From Phallus indusiatus (taxonomy: Eukaryota > Basidiomycota > Agaricomycetes > Phallales > Phallaceae): DNA of 64,000 nt. Under the pieces are notes generated by a model, which saw only the letters and a list, made by a program, of their open reading frames with translations, searched no databases and was not told the origin of the DNA. The position numbers and the translations under genes were made by a program. Each line of letters starts with the position of its first letter. Positions within the stretch are counted from its first letter, which is position 1. This document shows positions 24,886 through 36,839 of this stretch, in pieces. The stretch is from contig JAQFWX010000011.1 in NCBI GenBank assembly GCA_027605045.1, forward strand, positions 372,001-436,000, read 5' to 3'.

Positions 24886-27863
24886 ATGTCGTCTGTCGCC
24901 GGCCTCAACTATCCCCAGGCATTCCTCGATAGTCTTCGTATCCTCCTTCCTCGTCCTGCTCCCCATGCTCCAATTCGCGCAATTACCGCTCATCAGTTCG
25001 CTAAAATTCGAGACAAACATCTCACCTCCGACGTCCCAGACAACGTCCTTTTCCCGTTTCTCCATGGTCTTGAAGGCGATAATAACGCGCAGAACCATTT
25101 CTTCTCCAAGAACGGTGCTCCTGTACCCGTCCCTGCCTATCGTGGCCTAATATGGGTTTTGTGCGATGACGACGACGAACTTTTGCCCTTGAATAGTTTT
25201 GATGATGAGGTCGAAGATATGGTCGATGTTGATGAAGACGTAGAGGATGATTTGTTATTTCTTGGAAATGACGACTCGAATGCTACCACTTCTTCTATGT
25301 CTGGTGCTGCTTCCTCGTCTCCAAAGGATGATATTTCCCTATATTCCTCGCGGCCTGTATCCATACAAACCGCTCATTCAGACATGGACTCTATGATGTC
25401 CTCATCTGTTGACTCCATCTTCTCACAGTCTATGGTTTCACTGGACACCGCGGGCTCATCAATACATTCCGTACAATCATGCTCAAATTTCCCTCCACTT
25501 CCGTCTTCCTCAAAACCTATACTCACTTCTCATCTTCTCACCTCCACATTTCATCCATCAGAACTTATAGTTGATACCACGGATGGTCCACAATTCATTC
25601 CTCCTGTTGTTCCGAAAGGTATGTTATGATCTCTTCTCTCATGCTGTCACACAAGGATTCCCCGAATTCCAACTTCTCCCTCGCCTCGCCCCTTTTTTAT
25701 TTCATTTGTGCTTCTGCCGTAATTGCATTTTTGTTCTGGCTATTCTCATCTTTTCCCACCAGGCATATCACTCCGAAACTTTGGGATTCAAGTTCCCATA
25801 TACGCCACTCTTTCCGACATCGTCATCTACTCGCCAAAGGGTCTCACGCGCCCTGCCTTTGCTCTTGCTCAGCGATTCAAACTCGCCATTGAATCCAAAC
25901 GCGAGCAGCGCCTCAAATCGTGTCCACCACATATAGATGCACGCCATCTCCTCTCATACAATGTGTTCATTGTCACCGACCCATTTTCCACATTCGAAAC
26001 TCACTATCCTGACCTAGTCAGCATCACCTCAGGCGGAGTCCCTTCAAATTTGATCTCTTTTCCAGCTCGCGAAATGGCTGAGATGCGTGATCTAACACGT
26101 ACATCCGAGATTCACCCTGGTGTCTTCGTCGGAAATAGTGGAGATGTTCCTATATGGCAGAAGGGAGACTCGGACAGTCCGTTCGAATGGAACGTCAACA
26201 ACCCAGATGGGTACGATATTTGTGTTGAATGCTATGAACAGGCATCATTTCCCCATTCACAATTGCTTAAGCAAGCAGAAGATCACCTCTCTGCGCTTGA
26301 CGCATTGTGGGCGACTGGCTACTCAGGCTTGTCGTCTCCCTTTATATCGCCTTCAGGGGCTCCTCCGCGTCCACCCCCCAATGCCAATACGATCATTCAT
26401 TTTTCATTCCCCTCTGCTCCTCACTCTTCCCCAGAAACCATCTCACAGCTGGGACCTTTTATATCCTTCCTTCAATCCGTGCTTCACAGATCCCGGCGGT
26501 GTAAAGTCCTCATATACAGTCATGACGGATACACCGAATCTTCTATCCTCGCTTTGACAGTATTAATGGCAGAGAAGCATTGTTCGCTACCCGAGGCCTA
26601 TCTAGAGCTGCAAGTCAATCGGGGGCGAAGCTTCTTTGTTCACCAGTGGGACTTAGGTGTTTTGCGGAGGATTGAAGCAAAATATGCTCGTAGCGGTAGC
26701 GAAGGACGAGAGAAGGAAAAAGCGGGCAGAGAAAAAGGCTCGGGAGACAAGTGGGGATGGGCTGGGGCATTGATAAATCGGAGCCATCACAATAATCATA
26801 GTAACGGACATGGACTTAGTTCGTCAATTCCGACGACGCCTTCGAGCGAATTCGGTCAACCATTAAAACAACAGCAGCAACCAACAGCTCATCACACTAC
26901 ACAACAGCGTCGTGCTCGTGCGCAGACATCACCCTTATTACCTGCTTTGATAGACCACACTAGTTGGTTTAACGACGATCGCTTCGATGGCTCTTTCCCG
27001 TCGAGAGTCTTACCATTTCTTTACCTGGGTAATTTGAATCACGCTTCTAATGCGTATATGCTCCACGCGCTAGGAGTCACGCACGTTGTAAGCGTGGGGG
27101 AATGTGCCCTTGTTCCGCCGGTCGGTGAAGGTTCACCTACGCCGGGATCTAATTCAGGCTCGAACCTGGCCCAAGGATCCGAGTCTAGAGACAGTCGTAC
27201 TGCTACTGCTGCAGGAGGAGACGAATACCAATATGTTTTGCCTACTACCTCCTCAGGGAAGAGCAGACAAATTGGATCCTTGTGGCGTGAAGAAAAAGAA
27301 GGACGGATAAAAGTTTTGGATATCAAGGTGAGGGCTGCATTTGATGTTTACTCGTTGGTTCATATAAAAAAATTTTAATATTAATTATGATTATCTAGGG
27401 TGTCTGCGATGATGGTATTGATTCACTGCGACCTGCATTTGCATCTATTTGTGCATGGATTGATAAAGCCCGTCTCGAAGGTGGAAAAGTGCTTGTGCAC
27501 TGTCGGGTCGGCGTATCCCGTAGCGCAACCGTGACCATAGCCTACGTTATGAAGCACCTTAATATTTCACTCGTCGATGCATATCTTATCGTACGATCAC
27601 GGCGGTTGAGCGTTTTGATTCAGCCAAATATGAGGCTCTTGTATAACTTATGCGGATGGGAAGTCGAGCTGGCACGCTCGCGCGTTTACGATCATCTTCA
27701 TCGCGGACACTTGGATATTAAAGACGTTGATGATAGCGCCGAATCGTGGATGGAACCGCCGGATGAAAATGAAAAGGCTTTACAGGGAATTTTGAGAAAA
27801 AGCTTGAGCTGGCCCTTTTTGGCTCGTGAAGTTCATTTGCTAAACGAGAAATATTTACATTAA
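24886..27863 (+). CDS. PPS1: Dual-specificity phosphatase PPS1-like
   Basis: Three exons, 24886-25618, 25763-27327 and 27399-27863, give 2,763 nt and 920 residues in frame. The C-terminal dual-specificity phosphatase domain has the full active site HCRVGVSRSAT, with Cys801 and Arg807, preceded by GVCDDGIDSLRPAF supplying the general acid Asp. A second, degenerate phosphatase-like segment lies upstream (VLIYSHDGYTESSIL): Ser497 and Glu503 occupy the Cys and Arg positions with the same spacing, so it cannot catalyse. The N-terminal third is Ser/Asp-rich and disordered. The order of a dead and a live phosphatase module matches yeast Pps1, a regulator linked to cell-cycle control. Confidence 0.88.
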
Positions 27864-30800
27864 AAGTCTTCCCCTTCCCCCTTTCCCACCCCCTCTCTCC
27901 GAATCCCTCTGCATGGATACCTTGCTGACCCTCACTCTCGTTTCTTCCATTTCCGCTACTCTATGCTTCCTTCAACCTCTTCTTCCACCTCATTTTTGCT
28001 TACTTGAGCTCGACCTCGATAAAAAATGGCAGCGAAATTAGACTGATTCAACATGCTGTATACCTTCTTTCTCGCACATTCCCACCCATTTCATTCACCC
28101 TACCTACCCCCTTCAATCCCTCTCCCCACGATGGAAAAAAAAACTTTTGCGGTTCGCGTATCGCAGTTTTGTATCTGTTTTTCATCACTTATGGCGTGCT
28201 GCAACCTCTCCAAATCCCGGCTTATACATAAACTTATACAGCATGTTTTGGCAATTTAGCCATTTGTTTATAGTAGTACCACTGTTAGTAGGATGTTTGT
28301 TATTATCATTGTCTCTCCTTGTCGCTTTTTTTTTCACTCTTCATTATAAACTTTGATTCGGTTAATTCCCTTGCACGCTCACTACCTATTACATTCAATA
28401 TTTTTTTCTTTCCCTTTTCATTCCCCCCTTATCTTGTATGTATGAATGTACGCTGTAGGCTGTAATATTACTCCTTGCCTTGCAGGTTCGTAGATTGCGC
28501 CCACATGATCGTGATTTACTCCATATATCTCTTTGCAGTTATACTACTTAGATGCCAAATCATAAGTTTCCCCGATTTAGTTTCTAATCTATTAGATTCG
28601 CTTCATTTACTTGTATATTGTTACGCCATGACTAAACCAAAAGTTGGCTGACGGATAGGACTGCTGGCAACAGCTTCTCCTCATAATGTGTTATATTAAA
28701 TACCACACAGGCTTTTATGAAAATGACCGAACGACCTTAACGAGAAATTTTTGAGTCCTCCGTTTCATAAATTAATTGCACCAAAGTATTGGATAATATG
28801 GATACCACTGACAAGCAAATCGGGTGATTGTTATTTTGTTTTGTTTTTTTTTCTCGCAAAGGGTTCTTCTCATCGCAAAAGATGTTTCTGTCCTAAATGG
28901 CATGGAGCGGTAAATAGCGCATGAAACTGATCATACATGCGCACTGAATTGCATTGCAATCAACATGATCAAAAAAGGATGATTCCAGGAAACGTATTAC
29001 TCCAATTTGGAACCCACGAGGCATTTTTTTATATATGTAGATGATGGTGCGTCGTACGGTATGTCCACGACCATATATAATGCAGTGCCTTCGCAATTCA
29101 AGAAGAACTCTTGAGTGGCACTTGCCGTTTATATTGTAGACGACATACGTAGCGTGAATTGAATTTTGAGAGTTCTTTTTGTGATTGTAAGCCTACCAAA
29201 TTCGACCTCAAGACTTTTTCCAGCTCACTGGCATATTAGCTTCTGAATTCTGTGATTCCGTATATGGAGCTTCTAGGAAAAATTTTTTTCCTCCTCAGGT
29301 GGGTGATTTCTAAACAAGCACACCAGTTCCTCCAAGTTCGGCTTCACATGTTCGTTTTTTGGAGGGGTAAACAATGATGTATTGTGGCGCATTAAATCTT
29401 GTAGTAGAGCCTAAATCGATATAATTTTAAATTTTATCTGAAATTCCCGTCCTAATCGTACGTGCTGACAAGAGCAAGATGATGATTGCTGGGCGTCCGT
29501 CGGATTTTAAACCGGGCCCCGACGAAGTTCCTTTTTTGAATTTACAATCCAATCCCGAATGGACTACGCTTTGCCCCTTCCTTTTTTTTTCTTAATTTGG
29601 AGAGGGAGAGTGATATAGTTGGAGCACGCGAGTGGTCCACTGGGAGGACAAAACAAGGACAAACTTTTGGTCTGCTCGAGTCTAATTTGATGTAGATGTC
29701 ACGCGATAATGCGCAACCAGTCCCGAAAGCTGTGTATGTACTTGTATGTATCGAGAATGAGCATCGAAGCCCTATCTTAGGGCCGATTGCAAGCTGCGAC
29801 AGGGTAGTTTTCTCGAGTCCGTTCCCGTAGGCAGAATGATACAATAGTACATTTGAATTAGTAGCAAACGACCATAAAGTCCGTCGTCTGATAGGCTTAA
29901 TTCGGCTTTATCTGTCTGAACCCTGGATCGGATTAAAATTGAGAATGTATTTGTGTTTTGCAATGGTCGCGTGAGGCTCCCGCAGTGATCGGTTTAATAT
30001 GCACGAATTCAGAACTCCTTGATTGAGAAAGGTTCTTTGTCACGAGTCCACCTCGACCTAAATTTGAATTTGATTTTGGGTTTCTCTCCATTGCCCACGT
30101 GCGCACCCTGTTGATATTTGTATCGTAACTGGGTAGGTTCTCAAAAGAACCCGAAGCTATCGACAATAAAAAATTTTTTTTGGTGGCGAGGTAGAATTCT
30201 TGGGAGACAAATAGTATTTGTCAGATTATGAACCGTTTTTTGTGAATCAGTACTACCTGTATCCTCCTGTAGCTCAGAATGCTATATTGCTTCGAGTTGT
30301 TAGCTCACCATCTAAGAAATAAAATAGTTTCCCACCCGGCATTGAAAGGCATTGGACGAGCTATATGGGAAAGTTGTGATTAGTGAAAATTTTAAATGCT
30401 GTGTGATGCCGCCAAGTGCCAATCGTGATTGGATTCCCCATGCGTACATATATCAGCCTTTGTTTGATCCACATGATGCACTGTAGGACTGGAGAATAAG
30501 CCATACCGATTTTGCGCAGTGTTCCTTGTCGTACTTTGTTGCAAAATAGTTTCGTGTGAACGTAAATCCAAATCGTTCCAAAAGACTCAGAACCTTGTAG
30601 CATATTAGTAGTCGCCCACGCTATCATAGTTAAATTTAGTGTTTTGTTTCCGCTGATTGGTCCGGCGTAGCCAAATTCCAAATTCTGAGTCGGGCCTGGC
30701 ACAACCAGTGGCTTTGAGGTACGGTGATAGTCACTCAAACTGAGGAGTATTTCGACCACCAACTTACAAGCCAACACTAGAACTTTGGCCACCACGAATC

Positions 30801-32487
30801 CTGGCTTAACGTCACGGTAGAAGTTGCAGAAACCTTGGCAAGGCTGTCAAGGGTGCCTTTCCAAAGTAAACTTCGGGACTTTGTTGCATCATCGACGCTT
30901 CTTTTCGTTAATGTTAACCTTTCCCGCTTTTTAGCATCCAAAAGGTTATTGTGACGCTCGCCAATTAGAGGAATGGAAGTGCCTGTAATATGTAGCGGGC
31001 AGTGAGGGACTGGTAATAGTGGGACCTATAGAAAATCAAGATCTAATCCGACCCAATTTCTGGCCGGCTAAACCTTAGAACCTCGAAAAATTTCTTTAAA
31101 AATAAACATACATCAAAATTGAATACGCACATGTGACTTCCCCCTCTAATTATGAGCTAGAATTACCAAATGCGTGTTGACGTTGTTGATTAATTGGATG
31201 CTTCTAGATCTGCACACCTTCTTGGTTGATGGCGATGGCGATGGCGATAGATAAGTAATATATAGAAAATCTAGTATTGAATGTCTAACTGAGAGCGGGA
31301 AGGAGCTGAAAGGCTATCTTGAATATGAACTTCGTGTGTACAACTTTACCTAAGCTTTCGATAGTCAACAGAGCCGTCATGTCAAGACCGTGACGCTGTC
31401 CAGGATCAAATTAAACAACCTCAGGGACATAGTACTAAGCCCTGACGAGGACAAGAATATCCACACATCTCCCCATTCTTTTTCCTCTCGATAAGGAACT
31501 AACAGACTAATAGACGCAGAGGTCAGCATGTGGAGAGGACACTAGCCCTACTAGCCTCCACTAGCTCTCGCAGCCAAATGGCAGCCCACGGTCATTGTCG
31601 CCAGTAATATACGATGGATGATCTTGTATAATTAGCCAGCTTCGTACACACAGCAATTGTCGTTTTGGAATCGAAATTGCTTTTAATTAAACGAGCTCGA
31701 GGATTGTCTAAATTTGGTCTTGTCAGTTGAATAGCTGTGCTTCAAAGATGACGCTAGTGGGTGATACCGTGATAGTAACAATGGTAACGTGGGTAAACTG
31801 CCCTGTTCAGTAATAGTTTGTATTGCAGTGATTTGACTTGAGAAACGTGCTTCAGACTTGGAATGAGCCTTTTTTTCAAAATCAAACTCTCCCGCGGCAT
31901 CTGTTTTTAGCATTGGGAGGACCCCGGGGAGCGCACAAGAGTGTGACACGTTGGTCTTGGATCTTAACCTTGAGGTCATGTGCATCCTCTGCATGACGAC
32001 GCCAAAAGTAGGGCATCAATTATTATTCAATGTTGACCCTGCCACTGACCATGCCCAAGTCTAGGGCTTGTTTATTATTATAGTCCACCCCGCACATGGG
32101 AGAATTCCCCCCAAGTAATGGAGAATGCCCATGTGATGTCCCAACTAGTAAGCAGGCTGTGGAAACCAAAGTCCTGGAAGCCTGGATTGATCACCACTGA
32201 CTTTCGTGTTGCCTATGCTGCCAACGACACAGGAATATCCTCTTATTTCAGATCTTTAGTGACTCCAAACATTATGCACGTACGAACATTTAACGACGCT
32301 TCCAATTTTGTATCACAAGCTCAAGGTTCGCGTCGTCTGACGTTTTGATGTGGACGCGCAGAGCGTGACGTCGCGTGACATACCGCGTCTAGGAATAAGG
32401 TTCTCCGATCTCGCCGTCATATTCGTCAAGACTATTCATATATGCAGAGTCTTATACATATTTACCAACTCAGGGAGAAAATAACAT
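27864..32487. other. 4.6-kb region with no recognisable gene
   Basis: No ORF here shows family similarity, and no splice-joined protein emerged on either strand. The first kilobase is pyrimidine-rich and may include a long PPS1 3' UTR. A 144-codon minus-strand ORF at 30361-30795 is the longest open frame, but I recognise nothing in it. A short gatggc repeat lies at about 31230. Confidence 0.5.
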
Positions 32488-34256
32488 CATGCAGTAGATG
32501 GAGTGATGAGAACATCGACTCGAACAAAATTATTATAGAGTTCGTTGGCAGTCAAAAGCGTATCGCCCGTCACTGCGATCTCAGGATGAAGCCATGCTGC
32601 CAGAGGCTACAGAAATTTTGGATTGTTAGTAAGAGAAAAGTTCAACTGATGGTAACAAAAAAGCCTTTTACCTCGTGAAATTCAAGAAAGGCAAAGGCTG
32701 TCATACCAAATTTTGCATCAGATCAACCAATAGTCGAGAGTAGACCCTAATTTACGCACTATGAATACCGTATCCATCACCGTCTTCACCAGACCACCCA
32801 TGGGTCTGTTTCCGAGTCCCTTTCCCATCAAAGAATTTGGCAGAATAAAATTGCACACCAGGTTCTGGAGAAAGATATATGTATATGCATGACGGTGCTA
32901 TTATTAAAATTCGTCTTACGATTGGAATCGAATGCAAGTGTAATACCCGAGCGTTCCGAAGAAATCCGAACGAGAGGGTCAGTTGTAGCAGGTGCAGCCA
33001 ATACTTGTTCAAACAGATCCAAGCTCTGAAGCCGAGAAAACGGAACTCGGACAGCCTCTACCGGACTTGTTGGCGGACTAAAGACGTAGAATTCATCTAA
33101 AATTGAAAAATGAGATAATTTTGAAACTAATTCAGGATATAACAACTTACCATATCCTCCCGCAGGAAAATTATCACCTATCCGGGCTCCATTAGGATTC
33201 AAAAATAGACCTGATACCGACTGAAATTTCCCCGTGGCTAGCGCCAACTCGTCTAGCTCGACAATTTTGTCAGACTGTATAAACTATTAACTAAACTGGC
33301 GAGGATCGACTCGGGAGAAGAAGTACCTTCATAAATAGCTTGTGGTTCAAAATATCAGGGGTAGGTTGACCCTTCTCTGTCAAACTAGCTTCTAGATTGA
33401 ATCCCCAGTGCTTTGGTCATCGTAAATTCGTTCCTACGACATGAACAAATTTTAAAACCCCTACCTGGGTAAGATTGATAGGGGTGATACGGCTTTTACT
33501 TCCTTCGAGAAGTCTGGCTCGATAGACTATATACAAGCTGCCAACTCCGATTGTTTTAGCCAAGAGTTGGGTTTGGGGGTTGCCAGAAGAAACTGCGAAG
33601 AGAACCTCGACAAGAAGGTCCCCAGGAAAGCCTTGGTCCCCGTCTTTTGAGATATGTGTAAATATCACACTGTCCGGGAGACTAGCGATATCCTTCTTTT
33701 CCTTCTCAGAAAATAGAGTGGCTTCTGAGGTCCCAATTTTCTTCCAGTCTTTGGTGTCGAACCCTTCGACGCCGCCGTGCAAGCTCACTTTGGGGTGTTC
33801 TAGGAGAATAGGGGAATTAAAATGCGAAATGAATACAACTCGAATGGGAAAGCTTGTTCGAATCACCATTTGAAACTGGATTTACAATCGCTTGATATCC
33901 GTCTCTTTCGATTGGCAAAGATCCCGTTGGGAGACGATTGGTATATCGACCGATGATGGTGTTTTGATACTTGTGTGGCCTGACTCCGTGAAGGTTGGGA
34001 TCGTTGGGACCTACGACAAGATCGTGCGTCTTGCATATATTGTAAGGCAATATTTAATCTGGTTGCGACACAGGAAAATGAAAACAGCTGCTATATACCT
34101 TTCCATCGACCTCGACTAATAAACGGTTGACGACCAAACCTTTCGGTAGAATCTACACGCATTGAAAGTGAATAATATTTGGCAGATGATGATAGATGTG
34201 CATACTTCAACGGCAAAAGATGGAGACAGAGAGAGAAGAACAGGTTCAGCAGCCAT
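32488..34256 (-). CDS. Galactose mutarotase (aldose 1-epimerase)
   Basis: Interconverts alpha- and beta-galactose before phosphorylation in the Leloir pathway. Start MAAEPVLLSLSPSFAVE. Joined exons show GLVVNRLLVEVDGKTHDLVVG, NTIIGRYTNRLP (the Asn-Arg-Asn substrate block), HGGVEGFDTKDW, QHWGFNLEAS with the catalytic His region, and PGVQFYSAKFFDG. The end reads FAFLEFHEPLAAWLHPEIA with the catalytic-acid Glu region. Several short introns interrupt the coding region, including at about 32694-32745 and 33290-33340. It is head-to-head with galactokinase, which supports the assignment. Confidence 0.87.
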
Positions 34257-34442
34257 AACTCGTCTTAGCTTGGGTAGTACACGGAAATCTTGTTATGTAG
34301 GACACCTATGACGATGGTAATCGTCGGCCCGGTCCCAGAGCTGGATGATCATATCACGTAAGCCAGTCTCTAAAATGGGTCTTTTCAGGATGAATCCACG
34401 CATAACGATCATAATCCATCTCTGATTGTACAAGAAAGAGAA
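34257..34442. promoter_or_regulatory. Shared promoter of galactose mutarotase and galactokinase
   Basis: Both Leloir genes start on either side of these 186 bp, so they are probably co-regulated. The region holds a CGGCCCGG element at 34325-34332 (two CGG triplets), the half-site type used by Zn2Cys6 factors. Binding is untested and could be chance. Confidence 0.45.
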
Positions 34443-36459
34443 ATGGCTGCGTCTCTTCCGATTCCAGTGGTACCCGCCTTGGACGAGGTGCACGGCGGCG
34501 ATGTCAGCGTTGCCTTGAAAACCAGGTTAGCGCTTACTCGGATAAAGCATTCTCTAAACGAGAGTCAATTAAATGTTCTAGTTTGAGATGGAATCACCTC
34601 ATTTCTGAGTTTGAGAGAGTCTTTCATCGGAAGCCTGTAAAATACCCTTTTCTTCCTAATCAAATAAGTTGTCCTTATACTTCGTATTTCTAGGCATTCA
34701 TAGCCCGGGCTCCAGGAAGAGTTAATCTTATAGGTTAGTTTTTGAAGTTCTTAGGTGAATTTCTTTTCGTATCAAACCATTTTCATGTTTGCTCAGGGGA
34801 GCACATCGATTATGCGCTATTTGGCGTATTTCCTGCTGCCATCGAACGCGACATTTTGATTGCATGTGCTCCCAGAGATGGCGATTCTTCAGGACACGTC
34901 GTAATTGACAACTTGGATACCAAATACGAAAGACAATCTTTTACCCCAGTATTTGATTCATCAAGTGGCTGGCACATGGAAATCGACAAAACGCAGCTCA
35001 GGTGGGAGAGCTACGTTAAAGCAGGATACTATGTACGTATGTATATTGTGTCTCTCTTGGGTTTCGGGATTAATTTTTGTTTCAATTGAAGGGTGTCCTG
35101 GATCATTTCTTTAAAGAGGAATCTAGTTTTCCAGTTGGATGTGATATGTTAGTTACTGGAACTGTTCCAGCGGGATCCGGTCTCAGTTCAAGTGCTGCTA
35201 TGGTCGTGGCGTCCACTTTGGCTTTTCTAAGCGTGAATAATAAACTGGACAAAGTGACCAAGGGATCCCTAGTTGAGATTGCAATGGAAAACGAGAGGCG
35301 AGTAGGTGAGTTATGATGTTTCCTTGTAAATCATAGCGTTTTATCCATCCGAAGTCTGAAACTTTTTTCTTCTTGCAAAGGGGTCAACAGTGGAGGGTAG
35401 AGTAGTTCATTTACTTCACAGTTTAATGGTAGGCTCATTTGACTCCAGAATGGATCAAGCAGCATCCGTCATTTCCAACGCTCACTCCGCATTGTACATA
35501 ACATTTCACCCCCGACTTTCCGCTGAACCTATTCCACTTCCCGTTACAGCGCACAAAGCCATCTTCGTTTGCGCAAACTCCCTGGTCGTATCCGACAAAG
35601 TGGTGTCGTCCAAGTCCAGGTACAATCTTCGAGTATTAGAAACATTGGTGGCTGCTCGGGTCCTCGCGCGGCATCTGAGCATTCCCGTCTCAAAAACCGA
35701 GAAACTTACGTTGAAACAAGTACTTGGTCGATTCTGTGGATTCTTGGATAGCGATGAAATAGGGCCGGCGGAACTTTACAAAGGTTTGGAGCGCATCATT
35801 TTGGAGGTTGATAGTCTCAAAAGGGGTGATCCCGACAACGGCTTCACCCTTGAGGAGATGGTAGAAGCATCTGGTCTAACATCAGAAGAATTCCATAAAC
35901 TGTATCTGTCTTGGATTGAGGGCAAGTTCTCATTCCTATATTTCCATTATATGTCGTTCTCAAAGACATACAAAAAAACAGTCGAAGCGGACCGCTTTCA
36001 ACTATATAAACGCACTCTTCACGTTTTCACCGAAGCTTTGCGTGTTCTCCAGTTCCGAGAACTATGCTTAAGAGAAGAAACTTCTCCGGAAGTATTACAT
36101 GAATTAGGCAGACTAATGAACGAATCTCAAGCAAGCTGTGCCGAGCTTTTCCAATGTTCATGCCCGGAACTGGACGAGTTGACGCGACTCGCTCGCGAGG
36201 CGGGTGCCTACGGCAGTCGTTTAACGGGTGCTGGTTGGGGTGGGTGTACCGTTTCGCTTGTACCCGAGGACCAAGTGGAATCCTTTATCCAAACTATTGG
36301 CCGGACATATCGTCCCCATAATGGGTTGACAGCTGAGGAACTTCACGAAGTGATTTTTGCAACCAAGCCGAGCGAAGGAGCTTCAGGTATGAGATCATCT
36401 CTACATAGATTTCCGGTTAATACATATATTTATATTACGTCTCAGTTTACAGAATTTGA
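34443..36459 (+). CDS. GAL1: Galactokinase
   Basis: GHMP kinase that phosphorylates galactose to galactose-1-phosphate. Start MAASLPIPVVPALDEV. Motif 1 is RAPGRVNLIGEHIDY, motif 2 is PAGSGLSSSAAMV (ATP binding), then NSGGMDQAAS with the catalytic Asp. Motif 3 is RLTGAGWGGCTVSL, and the protein ends VIFATKPSEGASVYRI. Exons are cut by short introns, including one with a GC donor at 35922-35981. The last exon starts at 36446 and the stop is 36457-36459. The alternative readthrough end at 36481 has no family match. Confidence 0.93.
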
Positions 36460-36839
36460 AATAAAGAAAAAAGACGCATGAATGTAACGTAACGTAGTCC
36501 TTCAGTCGCTCCGCGAGATTACTTAAATTAAAAAAAAACGAGATTATCACGTATATAACCAAACATTGAATAGAATCCATAACAATCTACTTGACTAGGG
36601 TGAAGTAATCGTCCGATCGTGCATATTATAGAGATTGTGAAGCGCATAATTGTCCATGGATGCGCAAGTAATATCGAAGTCCGAAATAAAGGTCACTTTT
36701 TACCTTGTGGGATGTTGATCTTCTGGTCGGGAACCAGGTGCTATATTTGTTACGAAATGATTCCAATCCTCGCATCTATTACGCAATTAAGAAAACGTCA
36801 ATTTGATATTTTTTTTTTGCAATCTTGATCATATACTAC
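36460..36839. other. Convergent intergenic spacer
   Basis: Region between the stops of galactokinase and the Zn2Cys6 factor. No gene seen; AT-rich with A and T runs. Confidence 0.5.

Noticed and set aside
30264..30340. A tRNA-like start (gtagctcagaatgc)
   Set aside because: No matching acceptor stem or T-loop within 75 nt, so it cannot fold as a tRNA.
35390..36481. A single uninterrupted galactokinase exon ending at 36481
   Set aside because: It includes a GC-AG intron and a readthrough tail; splicing restores the conserved SWIE-VEADRFQ and GASVYRI segments.
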